Program-made: the position numbers and the translations under genes
The notes under the pieces: model-generated
What the model saw: only the letters and a program-made list of their open reading frames with translations
Databases searched by the model: none
Told to the model about the DNA's origin: nothing
Source of the DNA: Segatella copri
Lineage (GTDB): Bacteria > Bacteroidota > Bacteroidia > Bacteroidales > Bacteroidaceae
Reading direction: 5' to 3'
Assembly: GCF_019249795.2 (NCBI RefSeq)
Contig: NZ_CP156891.1
Location: forward strand, 3,008,001 to 3,072,000
DNA length: 64,000 nt
In this document: positions 43,645 to 53,699 of the stretch, piece after piece
Layout of the letters: the number at the start of each line of letters is the position of its first letter
How positions within the stretch are numbered: the first letter of the stretch is position 1

Positions 43645-46142
43645 GAAATATCAGAAAATCAAGCACCCTTGAGAGCAAGTTCCCGCTGCTTGCCGTGGAG
43701 CAAGGCTGCATTATCTCCAAGAATGGCGACATCACGGTCGCCTACGAGGTGACGCTCCCCGAAATCTTCACGGTAACATCGCAGGAGTATGAGTCGGTAC
43801 ATGCCGCATGGTGCAAGGCTATCAAGGTGCTGCCAAACTACAGCATTGTCCACAAGCAGGACTGGTTCGTGAAAGAGAACTATGCGCCGGACTTGCAGAA
43901 TAGCGACATGAGCTTTCTGTCAAGAAGCTATGAGCGACACTTCAATGAGCGTCCTTACCTGCATCACCAGTGTTACCTGTTCCTTACCAAGACCTCCAAG
44001 GAGCGCATGGCACACCAGAGCAATTTTTCCACCTTGTGCCGTGGGCATATCATCCCCAAGGAAATCAAGGACAAGGAAACGGTCGCAAGATTCCTCGATG
44101 CCGTGGAGCAGTTCGCAATAATCATCAACGACTCCGGCTATATCTCCTTACGCAGACTGACGGATGATGAAATCACAGGCACGGAACGAACGACTGGACT
44201 TGTAGGCAAGTACCTCTCGCTCTCCACTGAGAACGTGCAATGTTTGGAGGACATGGAAGTGTCTGCAAGTGGTATGCGTATCGGAAACAAACACCTATGC
44301 CTTCATACCTTGTCGCAAACGGAAGACCTGCCAACGGAAGTATCTACGGACAACCGCTTTGAGCGATTGTCAACTGACCGAAGTGACTGCCGTCTGTCCT
44401 TTGCCGCTCCAGTTGGCTTGCTGTTGTCCTGCAACCATATCTATAACCAGTATGTATTCATAGACAACAGTGACGAGACCTTGCAGAAGTTCGAGAAAAC
44501 CGCCCGTAACATGCACTCGCTGTCAAGGTACAGCCGACAGAACGCCATCAACAAGGAATGGATTGACGAGTATTTGAACGAGGCTCACTCACAGGGGTTG
44601 CAGTCTGTCCGTGCCCATTTCAATGTCCTGGCATGGGGCGAGGATATGGAAGAGTTGAAGCATCTTCGCAATGATGTGGGCAGTCAGTTGGCAAGCATGG
44701 AATGTGTGCCACGCCACAATACGGTGGATTGTCCGACACTTTTCTGGGCAGCGATACCCGGCAACGAGGGTGATTTTCCGTCAGAGGAGAGTTTCCATAC
44801 CTTCATCGAACAGGCAACCTGCCTCTTCACGGAGGAAACCAACTATATGGATTCTCCCTCACCATTCGGCATCAAGATGGCAGACCGCATCAGTGGAAAG
44901 CCGCTGCACATTGACATCTCTGACCTGCCGATGAGGAAAGGCGTAACAACCAACCGCAACAAGTTCGTGCTCGGACCATCGGGAAGCGGAAAGTCGTTCT
45001 TCATGAACCACCTCGTCAGACAGTATTACGAGCAAGGCACGCATGTGGTCTTGGTCGATACGGGAAACTCCTACCAGGGACTCTGCGAGATGATCAACAG
45101 AAAGACAGGCGGAAAGGACGGTATCTACTGTACCTATACGGACGAGAGTCCCATCTCATTCAATCCGTTCTTCACCGAGGATAAGGTCTTTGACATCGAG
45201 AAGCGAGAGAGCATCAAGACATTGCTCCTGACGCTTTGGAAGAAGGACAACGAGCCTGCCACACGAGCGGAAGAGGTTGCCTTGTCAAATGCCGTGTCGC
45301 TCTACATCGGTAAACTGAAAGAGGAAAGCGACATCGTTCCATGCTTCAATACCTTCTATGAGTTTGTGGGAACGGAATACCGCAAGGTGCTGGAAGAAAA
45401 GAAAGTCCGTGAGAAAGATTTTGATATAGACGGATTTCTCAACGTGCTGGAACCTTACTACAAGGGTGGCGAATATGACTATCTGCTTAACTCCGACAAG
45501 GAGCTTGACCTGCTGCACAAGCGGTTCATCGTTTTCGAGATTGACGCCATCAAGGATCATCCAATTTTGTTCCCAGTCACGACTATCATCATCATGGAGC
45601 TGTTCATCAACAAGATGCGCCGCCTGAAAGGCATCCGCAAGATGATAGTGATAGAAGAAGCATGGAAAGCGATAGCTTCGGCAAACATGGCTTCCTATAT
45701 CAAGTATCTCTATAAGACGGTCAGAAAATTCTTCGGTGAGGCGGTCGTGGTGACACAGGAAGTCGAGGACATCATATCCTCCGCTATCGTGAAGGACAGT
45801 ATCATCAACAACTCAGACTGCAAGATACTCCTTGACCAGAGGAAGTTCATGAACAAGTTCGAGCAGATACAGTCATTGCTCGGATTGACGGAAAAGGAGA
45901 AGTCGCAGATTCTCTCCATCAACCAGTCCAACGACCCCTCACGTCTCTACAAGGAAGTATGGATAGGACTCGGAGGAACGCAGTCGGCAGTATATGCCAC
46001 AGAGGTGTCCACGCAAGAATATCTCGCCTATACGACAGAAGAAAGTGAGAAACTGGAGGTAAGGGCATTGGCGGAGAAACTCGGCGGTGACATGGAAGCC
46101 GCCATCCGGCAGCTTGCAGAGGACAAACAAGAGAACAAATGA
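43641..46142 (+). CDS. traG: TraG, VirB4-like conjugation ATPase
   Basis: 833 residues. An N-terminal domain of the VirB4/TraG type, Walker A LGPSGSGKSFF (about 444-454), DTGNSY, and Walker B MIVIEEAWKA followed by the KTVRKFFGEAVVVTQEVED arginine region. It powers assembly of the secretion channel at the inner membrane. Largest gene of the operon. Confidence 0.92.
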   Translation: MRNIRKSSTLESKFPLLAVEQGCIISKNGDITVAYEVTLPEIFTVTSQEYESVHAAWCKAIKVLPNYSIVHKQDWFVKENYAPDLQNSDMSFLSRSYERHFNERPYLHHQCYLFLTKTSKERMAHQSNFSTLCRGHIIPKEIKDKETVARFLDAVEQFAIIINDSGYISLRRLTDDEITGTERTTGLVGKYLSLSTENVQCLEDMEVSASGMRIGNKHLCLHTLSQTEDLPTEVSTDNRFERLSTDRSDCRLSFAAPVGLLLSCNHIYNQYVFIDNSDETLQKFEKTARNMHSLSRYSRQNAINKEWIDEYLNEAHSQGLQSVRAHFNVLAWGEDMEELKHLRNDVGSQLASMECVPRHNTVDCPTLFWAAIPGNEGDFPSEESFHTFIEQATCLFTEETNYMDSPSPFGIKMADRISGKPLHIDISDLPMRKGVTTNRNKFVLGPSGSGKSFFMNHLVRQYYEQGTHVVLVDTGNSYQGLCEMINRKTGGKDGIYCTYTDESPISFNPFFTEDKVFDIEKRESIKTLLLTLWKKDNEPATRAEEVALSNAVSLYIGKLKEESDIVPCFNTFYEFVGTEYRKVLEEKKVREKDFDIDGFLNVLEPYYKGGEYDYLLNSDKELDLLHKRFIVFEIDAIKDHPILFPVTTIIIMELFINKMRRLKGIRKMIVIEEAWKAIASANMASYIKYLYKTVRKFFGEAVVVTQEVEDIISSAIVKDSIINNSDCKILLDQRKFMNKFEQIQSLLGLTEKEKSQILSINQSNDPSRLYKEVWIGLGGTQSAVYATEVSTQEYLAYTTEESEKLEVRALAEKLGGDMEAAIRQLAEDKQENK

Positions 46143-46172
46143 AATTCATTATCCACTTAATCCAAAAGTAAA

Positions 46173-46802
46173 ATGAGAACAAAAGTAATCATGACAATCT
46201 GCCTGTTCCTCCTGATGGTGGGAAAGGCAAGCGCACAGTGGTCTGTCATAGATCCTACCAATATTGCGCAGAGTATCATCAACTCGTCCAACAACATCGT
46301 CCACACATCTTCGACGGCTCAGAACATGATCAACAACTTCAAGGAGACCGTGAAGATTTACGAGCAGGGCAAGAAGTACTACGATGCGCTGAAGTCGGTG
46401 AACAACCTCGTCAAGGACGCACGCAAGGTGCAGCAGACCATCCTCATGGTAGGTGACATCACAGACATCTACATCAACAACTATCAGAAGATGATGCACG
46501 ATGACAATTTCTCCGTGGAGGAACTCTCCGCCATCGGCTTCGGCTACACCAAACTGCTGGAGGAAAGCAACGATGTGCTGACAGAACTGAAGAACGTGGT
46601 GAACATCACGACCCTTTCCATGACGGACAAGGAGCGAATGGACGTGGTGGAACGCTGCTACTCGAAGATGAAGCGTTACCGCAATCTCGTGAGCTACTAC
46701 ACCAACAAGAACATTTCCGTGAGTTATCTGCGTGCCAAGAAGAAAAACGACCTTGACCGCATCATGGGACTCTACGGCAAGTCGAACGAGAAATACTGGT
46801 AG
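46173..46802 (+). CDS. traI: TraI, DUF4141 periplasmic protein
   Basis: 209 residues with a signal peptide (VIMTICLFLLMVGKASAQ) and helical mature part (ETVKIYEQGKKYYDALKSV), matching DUF4141; a VirB5-like position in the channel is likely. Note that the CTnDOT TraH equivalent is not seen between traG and this gene. Confidence 0.8.
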   Translation: MRTKVIMTICLFLLMVGKASAQWSVIDPTNIAQSIINSSNNIVHTSSTAQNMINNFKETVKIYEQGKKYYDALKSVNNLVKDARKVQQTILMVGDITDIYINNYQKMMHDDNFSVEELSAIGFGYTKLLEESNDVLTELKNVVNITTLSMTDKERMDVVERCYSKMKRYRNLVSYYTNKNISVSYLRAKKKNDLDRIMGLYGKSNEKYW

Positions 46803-46805
46803 CCT

Positions 46806-47819
46806 ATGGATTTCGAGAATCTTCACCAGATACTGCGTTCCCTGTATGACGAGATGATGCCGCTGTGCTCCGACATGACGGACATCGCCAAGGGACTTGC
46901 AGGACTTGGGGCGCTGTTCTATGTCGCCCTGAGGGTTTGGCAGTCACTGTCAAGGGCAGAGCCGATAGATGTATTTCCGCTGCTCCGTCCGTTTGCCATC
47001 GGACTTGCCATCATGTTCTTCCCGACCATCGTGCTCGGTACGCTCAACAGCGTGATGAGTCCCATCGTTCAAGGTACACATTCCATGCTGGAGACACAGA
47101 CCTTCGACATGAATGAATACCGGGCGCAGAAAGACAAACTGGAGTATGAGGCGATGAAACGCAATCCGGAAACTGCATACCTTGTAAGCAACGAGGAGTT
47201 TGACAAGCAGCTTGACGAACTCGGCTGGTCACCCGGCGACGTGGTGACAATGGCAGGAATGTATGTGGAGCGTGGCATGTACAGCATGAAAAAGATCATC
47301 CGTGATTTCTTCCGTGAACTGCTGGAACTGCTGTTCCAAGCCGCTGCACTGGTCATAGACGTGCTGAGGACATTCTTCCTCATCGTCCTGTCCATCCTCG
47401 GACCGCTTTGTTTCGCCATATCGGTATGGGACGGATTCCAGTCCACGCTGACGCAATGGTTCTGCAGGTACATACAGATTTATCTCTGGCTACCCGTTTC
47501 GGACTTGTTCAGTACCATCCTTGCCAAGATACAGGTGCTGATGCTGCAAAACGACATCGAGGCATTGCAGAACGACCCGAATTTTTCCATTGAGGCAAGC
47601 AACGGTGTTTACATCGTTTTCCTCATCATCGGAATCATCGGTTACTTCACCATACCGACCGTGGCAGGCTGGATTATACAGGCAGGTGGCGGCATCGGCA
47701 ACTACAACCGGAACGTGAACACGGCAGGCTCACTGGGCGGAAGCATCGCAGGAGCAACGGCTGGAAATGTGGCAGGACGTGCCGGAAGGCTCATCAAGAG
47801 CGGATTTAAGAAAATATAG
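46806..47819 (+). CDS. traJ: TraJ, VirB6-like membrane protein
   Basis: 337 residues, several membrane helices (about 30-47, 57-80, 165-205, 265-290) and a Gly/Ala-rich C-terminal end (GGSIAGATAGNVAGRAG). Matches TraJ of CTnDOT-like elements, an inner-membrane channel component. Confidence 0.88.
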   Translation: MDFENLHQILRSLYDEMMPLCSDMTDIAKGLAGLGALFYVALRVWQSLSRAEPIDVFPLLRPFAIGLAIMFFPTIVLGTLNSVMSPIVQGTHSMLETQTFDMNEYRAQKDKLEYEAMKRNPETAYLVSNEEFDKQLDELGWSPGDVVTMAGMYVERGMYSMKKIIRDFFRELLELLFQAAALVIDVLRTFFLIVLSILGPLCFAISVWDGFQSTLTQWFCRYIQIYLWLPVSDLFSTILAKIQVLMLQNDIEALQNDPNFSIEASNGVYIVFLIIGIIGYFTIPTVAGWIIQAGGGIGNYNRNVNTAGSLGGSIAGATAGNVAGRAGRLIKSGFKKI

Positions 47820-47849
47820 TCATTCATGAACAATACAACGAAAAGAAAA

Positions 47850-48473
47850 ATGGAATTCAAGTCATTGAAGAATATCGAGACCTCGTTCAGACAGATACGC
47901 CTGTTCTGCATCGTCCTCGTCATCGGTTGCGCTGTTGTTGCAATATGTTCGGTGGTGTTCGCATTCCGATTTGCGGAAAAGCAGCGCGAGAAGATATACG
48001 TCCTTGACGGAGGCAAGTCGCTGATGCTCGCCCTCTCGCAAGACCTCTCACAGAACAGACCTGCCGAGGCAAGGGAACACGTGAGACGCTTTCATGAGCT
48101 GTTCTTTACGCTATCTCCCGAAAAGAGCGCCATCGAGCACAACGTGAAACGAGCCTTGCTGCTGGCAGACAAGAGCGCATACAACTATTACCAGGACTTT
48201 GCGGAGAAAGGTTTTTATAACCGACTCATTGCGGGAAACATCAACCAGTCGCTGCAAGTTGACAGCGTGGTCTGTAACTTTGATAACTACCCTTATCAAG
48301 CCAAGACCTACGCACGGCAGGTGATACTCCGAGAGAGCAATGTGACGGAGAGAAGTCTTGTCACCGTATGCAGGTTGGTGAATGCCACACGCTCCGACGA
48401 TAACCCGAATGGTTTTACCATTGAAGGTTTCACCATTGTGGAGAACAGGGACATCAGTACAGTAGAACGATAA
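47850..48473 (+). CDS. traK: TraK, VirB8-like protein
   Basis: 207 residues from ATG 47850 (MEFKSLKNIETSFRQIRLF, the conserved family start); an upstream ATG at 47826 adds 8 residues. One N-terminal membrane helix and a periplasmic domain, VirB8-like scaffold of the channel. Confidence 0.88.
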   Translation: MEFKSLKNIETSFRQIRLFCIVLVIGCAVVAICSVVFAFRFAEKQREKIYVLDGGKSLMLALSQDLSQNRPAEAREHVRRFHELFFTLSPEKSAIEHNVKRALLLADKSAYNYYQDFAEKGFYNRLIAGNINQSLQVDSVVCNFDNYPYQAKTYARQVILRESNVTERSLVTVCRLVNATRSDDNPNGFTIEGFTIVENRDISTVER

Positions 48474-48484
48474 AAATAGCAAGA

Positions 48485-48775
48485 ATGGAAAATCCGATTA
48501 AGACAATCCAAGAAAAGGTGAATGGTATGAAGGGAAGACTGCGTGACAGGCTGGATTCCCTTCCGCCAAGGGTGAGACTGAAAGTCGTGCTCGTCATGTT
48601 CGGCTTGTTTGCCCTCTGTAGCCTTTACATGATAGGTTCAGCCATCATCAACTTCGGAAACGGCAAGACCTCTAATATAGAGGTTGAGCACATAGAGAGT
48701 GTAAAGTTGCCCACCGACAAGGGGCAGCAAGTGACCAACCTGAATGAATTGATACATGGAGAAAGAGAAGAATGA
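48485..48775 (+). CDS. traL: TraL, DUF3989 membrane protein
   Basis: 96 residues, a basic N-terminus and one membrane helix (VVLVMFGLFALCSLYMIGSA). It overlaps traM by 20 bp. Matches DUF3989/TraL. Confidence 0.8.
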   Translation: MENPIKTIQEKVNGMKGRLRDRLDSLPPRVRLKVVLVMFGLFALCSLYMIGSAIINFGNGKTSNIEVEHIESVKLPTDKGQQVTNLNELIHGEREE

Positions 48776-50099
48776 CAAGGTGGAGCCGGATAAGGCTCCA
48801 AAGGAAAAGAAGCCTTTGACCGCAGAGCAGCGTATCAAGCGTAACAAGATGATTGCCATACCGTGCATGTGCCTCGTCTGCGGTCTGGTGCTATGGCTCA
48901 TCTTCAAGCCGTCTGCATCAGAGGGAGAGAAAGGCAGCAAGGGATTCAACATGGAAATGCCCGATGCGGAGAAGACAGATGTGGAGGCGGACAAGCGCAA
49001 GGCATATTCCAAGGAGGATCTTGCCAATAAGCAAAAGGAAAAAAGCAGAGTAATGAACACTCTTGGTGAGTACATGCCGGGCATTGATTCGACTGTTACA
49101 CGGCAAGAAAAGGACTTTGACCTGATGCAGTCTGGGCAGCAGCCAACAAAAGCGGAAAGACAGGAGGCGGATGCCATCCGCTCGTCTGCCGAGGCATACC
49201 AAACCTTGAACACAACCTTGGGCGGTTTCTATGAACAGCCACAGCAAGGGGGAAGCAGCGAAGATGCTGAGTTGAGGAAACGTCTTGATGAGCTGGAGGC
49301 AAGCATGATACAACAGGAAAACAAGCGTTCCAATATGGACGAGCAAGTCGCCCTTATGGAGAAGTCCTACCAACTTGCGGCAAAGTACATGCCTGGTGGA
49401 AATGCCAATGCGGCAAGTCCTTCATCAGCAGAAACTGCAACAGAGGAAAACAAGGAAGCTGTCACCAAGGGCAAGAAAGCCAAGGTTTCCTCTGTAAGGC
49501 AAGTGCAAAGGCGTGTAGTTTCGTCCTTGAACCGCCCCATGAGTAACGGGGAGTTTGTCGCCTCTTACTCGGAAAAGGCTTCGGCAATATTCAATACCGC
49601 CATCGGGAGAGGTGGTGTTTCCGACAAAAACACGATTTCTGCCTGCATCCACGGCAACCAGACCATAACGGACGGACAGGCAGTAAGGTTGAGATTGTTG
49701 GAATCTATGCGTGTCGGCAATAGGGAGATACCACGAAATTCTGTCATTGTCGGAGTGGCACGATTGCAAGGCGAAAGGCTTTCCATAGCCTTGAAGTCCA
49801 TTGAGCACAACGGCATGATTATCCCGATTGAGCTTGCAGTCTATGACAATGACGGTCAGGAGGGCATCTTCATCCCGAAGTCGATGGAGGTTGACGCAGC
49901 CAAGGAAGTCGGTGCCAACATGGGAAGCTCGCTGAACAGCAGCATCAACATTTCCTCCAATGCCGGGGCACAGCTTGCCTCCGACTTGGGAAAAGGTGTC
50001 ATACAAGGCGTGTCGCAGTATATCTCCAAGAAGATGCGTACCGTCAAGATACACCTGAAGGCTGGCTACAGGGTCATGCTCTACCAAGAGGAAGATTAG
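48756..50099 (+). CDS. traM: TraM, VirB10-like protein
   Basis: 447 residues. Membrane helix near 32-51 (CMCLVCGLVLWLIFKP), a long charged linker with a coiled coil (about 170-205), and a C-terminal domain with RLRLLESMRVGNREIPRN, as in the VirB10/TraM scaffold that spans the periplasm. Confidence 0.88.
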   Translation: MEKEKNDKVEPDKAPKEKKPLTAEQRIKRNKMIAIPCMCLVCGLVLWLIFKPSASEGEKGSKGFNMEMPDAEKTDVEADKRKAYSKEDLANKQKEKSRVMNTLGEYMPGIDSTVTRQEKDFDLMQSGQQPTKAERQEADAIRSSAEAYQTLNTTLGGFYEQPQQGGSSEDAELRKRLDELEASMIQQENKRSNMDEQVALMEKSYQLAAKYMPGGNANAASPSSAETATEENKEAVTKGKKAKVSSVRQVQRRVVSSLNRPMSNGEFVASYSEKASAIFNTAIGRGGVSDKNTISACIHGNQTITDGQAVRLRLLESMRVGNREIPRNSVIVGVARLQGERLSIALKSIEHNGMIIPIELAVYDNDGQEGIFIPKSMEVDAAKEVGANMGSSLNSSINISSNAGAQLASDLGKGVIQGVSQYISKKMRTVKIHLKAGYRVMLYQEED

Positions 50100-50158
50100 C
50101 CGAAAGGCAACAACATTTATACCACTTAATCCAAAAGTTTAATTAAAAGCAAACTAAA

Positions 50159-51187
50159 ATGAAGAAGACAACAATCATGTTCGCCCTTATGCTGGGCGTA
50201 GCCTGCACTGCATCAGCGCAGAAGACAGGCAAGAAAAAAGCGCAGAAGTCTGTAAAGACTGAGCAAGTAAGCACTGTTTCTTCCGACCAGGAAGAGAAAC
50301 TGACCTTGACCAAGGAGGTGTATCCGCAGAAGGAAGAGAACTGCAACCTCTATCACGGCTTGACCAAGAAGCTGACCTTCGACCGCATGATTCCACCTCA
50401 TGGTTTGGAAGTGACTTATGACAAGACGGTTCATATTCTCTTTCCTGCCTCTGTCAAGTACGTTGACTTGGGATCAGAGGATTTGATAGCTGGCAAGGCG
50501 GACGGTGCGGAGAATGTTATCCGTGTAAAAGCAGCCGTGAAGAACTTCAAGAAAGAGACCAATATGAGCGTCATCACGGAGGATGGCTCATTCTACACCT
50601 TCAATGTGAAGTATGCCAAGGAACCGCTCATGCTCAATATCGAGATGGCGGACTTCATCCATGACGGTGAGGCGGTGAACCGTCCGAACAATGCGCAGGA
50701 GATTTATCTCAAGGATTTGGGCAAGGAAAGTCCCATGCTGGTACACCTCATCATGAAGTCAATCCATAAGGAGAACAAGCGCAAGGTGAAGCACATCGGC
50801 AGCAAGCGTTTCGGAATCCAGTACTTTTTGAAGGGCATCTATGTACACAGCGACTTGCTGTATTTCCACACAGAAATCAAGAACCAGAGCAACGTGCCGT
50901 TTGACGTGGACTATATCACGTTCAAGGTGGTGGACAAGAAGGTGGCGAAGCGAACCGCCATTCAGGAGCAGGTACTTCTTCCTGTCCGTGCCTACAACTA
51001 TGTGGTGCGTGTGGCTGGCAAGAAAACGGAGCAGACGGTGTTCTGCTTGCCGAAATTTACCATTCCCGACGACAAGGAGCTTGTCGTGGAGATGAACGAG
51101 AAGGAAGGCGGTCGCCATCAGTCGTTTGTCGTGGAGAACAGCGACTTGGTGCGAGCTTTGACAATCAACGAACTTAGCGTGAAGTAA
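50159..51187 (+). CDS. traN: TraN, DUF4138 (VirB9-like)
   Basis: 342 residues with a signal peptide (TTIMFALMLGVACTASAQ) and a beta-rich domain (TYDKTVHILFPASVKYVDLG) as in DUF4138 proteins. Periplasmic/outer-membrane part of the core complex, working with TraM and TraO. Confidence 0.9.
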   Translation: MKKTTIMFALMLGVACTASAQKTGKKKAQKSVKTEQVSTVSSDQEEKLTLTKEVYPQKEENCNLYHGLTKKLTFDRMIPPHGLEVTYDKTVHILFPASVKYVDLGSEDLIAGKADGAENVIRVKAAVKNFKKETNMSVITEDGSFYTFNVKYAKEPLMLNIEMADFIHDGEAVNRPNNAQEIYLKDLGKESPMLVHLIMKSIHKENKRKVKHIGSKRFGIQYFLKGIYVHSDLLYFHTEIKNQSNVPFDVDYITFKVVDKKVAKRTAIQEQVLLPVRAYNYVVRVAGKKTEQTVFCLPKFTIPDDKELVVEMNEKEGGRHQSFVVENSDLVRALTINELSVK

Positions 51188-51190
51188 CGG

Positions 51191-51772
51191 ATGAAAAGAA
51201 GAAACATTGCAATCATGGCAATGCTTGCCCTCACCGCAGGGCAGGCATTCGCCCAAAGATGTCTTCCTCAGATGAAAGGCATTGAGGTGAAGGTCGGCAT
51301 GGCTGACGGAGTATATAACGGCAAGAAGTCCTGCAAAGCTGGCTATTATGCAGGTCTCGGACTTTCGAGCTATACCAAGGGTGGTGACAAGTGGACGTAT
51401 GGGGCGGAATATCTGCAAGTACATCAGCCTTACCGTGAAACTTCCGTTCCAATGGCACAAATGACGGGCGAGTTCGGTTATTCCTACAACTTCCTTTCCG
51501 ACAACAGCAAGACGGTGCTGTTCTATATCGGAGGTACGGCACTGGCTGGCTATGAGTCCGTAAACTGGGGCAAAAGAACCATGTCGGACGGAGCGACCTT
51601 GCAGAACAAGGGAGCGTTTATCTATGGCGGTGCCGTGGCATTGGAAACGGAAATATACCTGTCGGATGCTATAGCTTTGACCGCTTCCGTTAAGGAAAGG
51701 CTTGTTTGGGGCAACAGCACGGGACATTTCCACACGCAGTTTGGCATCGGCATGAAGTTCATCATCAACTAA
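51191..51772 (+). CDS. traO: TraO, outer-membrane protein
   Basis: 193 residues with a signal peptide ending in AFAQ and alternating strands with a C-terminal aromatic-rich FGIGMKFIIN, typical of a small outer-membrane beta barrel. Matches TraO. Confidence 0.85.
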   Translation: MKRRNIAIMAMLALTAGQAFAQRCLPQMKGIEVKVGMADGVYNGKKSCKAGYYAGLGLSSYTKGGDKWTYGAEYLQVHQPYRETSVPMAQMTGEFGYSYNFLSDNSKTVLFYIGGTALAGYESVNWGKRTMSDGATLQNKGAFIYGGAVALETEIYLSDAIALTASVKERLVWGNSTGHFHTQFGIGMKFIIN

Positions 51773-51784
51773 AACAGTGAGCCT

Positions 51785-52654
51785 ATGGACATCAATGAAA
51801 TCAAACAAGTGCCTATTGTGGACTTTCTCTATGTTCTCGGCATTGAGCCTGTCAAGCACAAGGCTTCGGGACTTTGGTATCATGCGCCATACCGCAACGA
51901 CCGCAATCCTTCGCTTCGGGTATCAACGGACAAGAATGTCTGGTATGACTATGGCATCGCCAGAGGTGGTGACATCTTCAACCTCGCAGGGGAGTTCATC
52001 AACAGCAATGAGTTTGTGGCGCAAGCCAAGTTCATATCTGAAACACTTGGTGGCAGCTTCCCAACATCGTTTCCGCATCATCAAAGAATAGCGGAAAAGG
52101 CTGTGAAGGCGAAAGGCAATCCCTTTAGTGATATTGTGGAAAAGCCTTTGAGTCATCCTGCACTTCGGCAGTACTTGCGTGAGCGTGGCATATCAGCTGA
52201 CGTGGCGAGCCGTTTCTGCTGTCAAGTGGAATACCGATACAATGGCAAACAGTTCTTTGCTGTCGGTTTCAAGAACAACAGCGATGGCTACGAGATACGC
52301 AACCGTTTCTTCAAAGGTTGCGTGTCGCCAAAGGACGTCACTCTCATTGGCAGGAACAACAACGTCTGCCATCTGTACGAGGGTTTTATGGATTTTCTCT
52401 CTGCCGTAATTCTTGACATAGGTCGTGGTGAGGATCATATTATTCTCAATTCGGTGACTAATATGCAAAAGGTGCATCATCTTTTAGATGGCTATGCACA
52501 AGTGTATTGTCACTTGGACAATGACGAGGCTGGCGAGAATGCCTGTGTCGAATTGCAAAAGCGATATGGCAATAAGGTCATTGACCATTCGCATCTATAC
52601 ACAGGTTACAAGGACTTGAACGAGTACCTGATGAGCCATAAGACAAGAAAGTAA
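51785..52654 (+). CDS. traP: TraP, primase-like TOPRIM protein
   Basis: 289 residues. The N-terminal part resembles the CHC2 zinc-binding primase domain (APYRNDRNPSLRVS, YDYGIARGGDIFNL), but the zinc cysteines are replaced (HAPYRND, YGIARGG). The C-terminal TOPRIM has YCHLDNDEAGENA (about 242-254). It probably primes or processes DNA in the recipient; loss of the zinc ligands may mean a reduced catalytic role. Matches TraP. Confidence 0.8.
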   Translation: MDINEIKQVPIVDFLYVLGIEPVKHKASGLWYHAPYRNDRNPSLRVSTDKNVWYDYGIARGGDIFNLAGEFINSNEFVAQAKFISETLGGSFPTSFPHHQRIAEKAVKAKGNPFSDIVEKPLSHPALRQYLRERGISADVASRFCCQVEYRYNGKQFFAVGFKNNSDGYEIRNRFFKGCVSPKDVTLIGRNNNVCHLYEGFMDFLSAVILDIGRGEDHIILNSVTNMQKVHHLLDGYAQVYCHLDNDEAGENACVELQKRYGNKVIDHSHLYTGYKDLNEYLMSHKTRK

Positions 52655-52678
52655 CAATCATTCAAAAACATCAAGACA

Positions 52679-53161
52679 ATGAAGAAGAACAATAAAATCA
52701 AGAAATCAGTGAGCGTATTGGCATTCCTTTTCGTGTGTGCCGTGTCGGTAATCCTTTCATCGTGCAGCGATGAGCTGGACATTCAGCAGTCGTATCCGTT
52801 CAAGGTGGAGACGATGCCTGTGCCAAAGGACATTGTGCGTGGACAGACCGTTGAAATCCGCTGCGAGTTGAAGGCGGAGGGAAAGTTTGACGGCACCATC
52901 TATACCATCCGCTATTTTCAGCATGACGGAAAAGGTTCGCTGAGAATGGAGAACGGAACGGTGTTCCAGCCAAACGACCGCTATCTGTTGGAGAACGAGA
53001 AGTTCCGTCTTTACTACACTTCGGCAAGTACGGAGACACAGACGCTGACCGTGGTGGTAGAGGACAACTTCGGCAAGTCATACGAAATGGAGTTCTGTTT
53101 CAACGATACTGATGAGGAGGAAGAGTTTGCGAGAAGTGCCAACAAACTCGGTAGCGTATGA
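52679..53161 (+). CDS. traQ: TraQ, DUF3872 lipoprotein
   Basis: 160 residues with a lipobox (VILSSC, Cys 29) and a beta-sandwich-like domain (VRGQTVEIRCELKAEG) as in DUF3872. Last conserved transfer protein, outer-membrane anchored. It overlaps the lysozyme gene by 4 bp. Confidence 0.85.
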   Translation: MKKNNKIKKSVSVLAFLFVCAVSVILSSCSDELDIQQSYPFKVETMPVPKDIVRGQTVEIRCELKAEGKFDGTIYTIRYFQHDGKGSLRMENGTVFQPNDRYLLENEKFRLYYTSASTETQTLTVVVEDNFGKSYEMEFCFNDTDEEEEFARSANKLGSV

Positions 53162-53643
53162 GGTTGATGATATTGTTAGCCTTGCTTCTTGTATCGGGCA
53201 GCTTGTCTGCCCAGACGCAAGGGGCGATAAAGCGAGTTTGTCATGTGTCACGTTTTGAGTTGGCTGTCGCCTGCATCAAGAAGTACGAGGGTCTGCACGG
53301 ACCGAAGCACCATCCTTATGTCGGATATGGGCACAAGCTGTTGCCTGGCGAGCGGTTCTCTCCAAAAATGACGGAGCGGCAAGCCGATGCCTTGCTGCGC
53401 TCTGACCTCAGAAAGCTTTGCGCCATGTTCCGTGGTTTCGGTCGTGACTCGCTGCTCTTGGCTGCACTTGCCTACAATGTGGGGTGTGGAAAGGTGATGA
53501 AAAGCCGGATGTATGCCAAGATGCGAAGTGGCAACAGAAACAGCTATCGTGACTATGTGGACTTCAAAAGGTGGAATGGAAAGATAGTGCCTTCCATTGA
53601 GCGAAGAAGAAAAATGGAGTATCTGCTCTTGTTTACTCCATAG
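53158..53643 (+). CDS. Transfer-associated lysozyme (GH24-like)
   Basis: 161 residues with a signal peptide (LILLALLLVSGSLSAQ). KKYEGLHGP with the catalytic Glu, and VGYGHKLLPGE, are the T4-type lysozyme motifs; LAYNVGCGKVMKS follows. Local opening of peptidoglycan for the channel. Last gene of the tra operon, followed by an intrinsic terminator. Confidence 0.85.
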   Translation: MRLMILLALLLVSGSLSAQTQGAIKRVCHVSRFELAVACIKKYEGLHGPKHHPYVGYGHKLLPGERFSPKMTERQADALLRSDLRKLCAMFRGFGRDSLLLAALAYNVGCGKVMKSRMYAKMRSGNRNSYRDYVDFKRWNGKIVPSIERRRKMEYLLLFTP

Positions 53644-53661
53644 AATAAGGTTTTATAAAAT

Positions 53662-53699
53662 AGGACAGTCCTTTTGATTGGGGGCTGTCCTTTGTTCTT
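53662..53699 (+). terminator. Intrinsic terminator of the tra operon
   Basis: AGGACAG (53662-53668) pairs with CTGTCCT (53685-53691), followed by a T-rich TTGTTCTT. It lies 19 bp after the lysozyme stop and directly before the group II intron. Confidence 0.8.
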
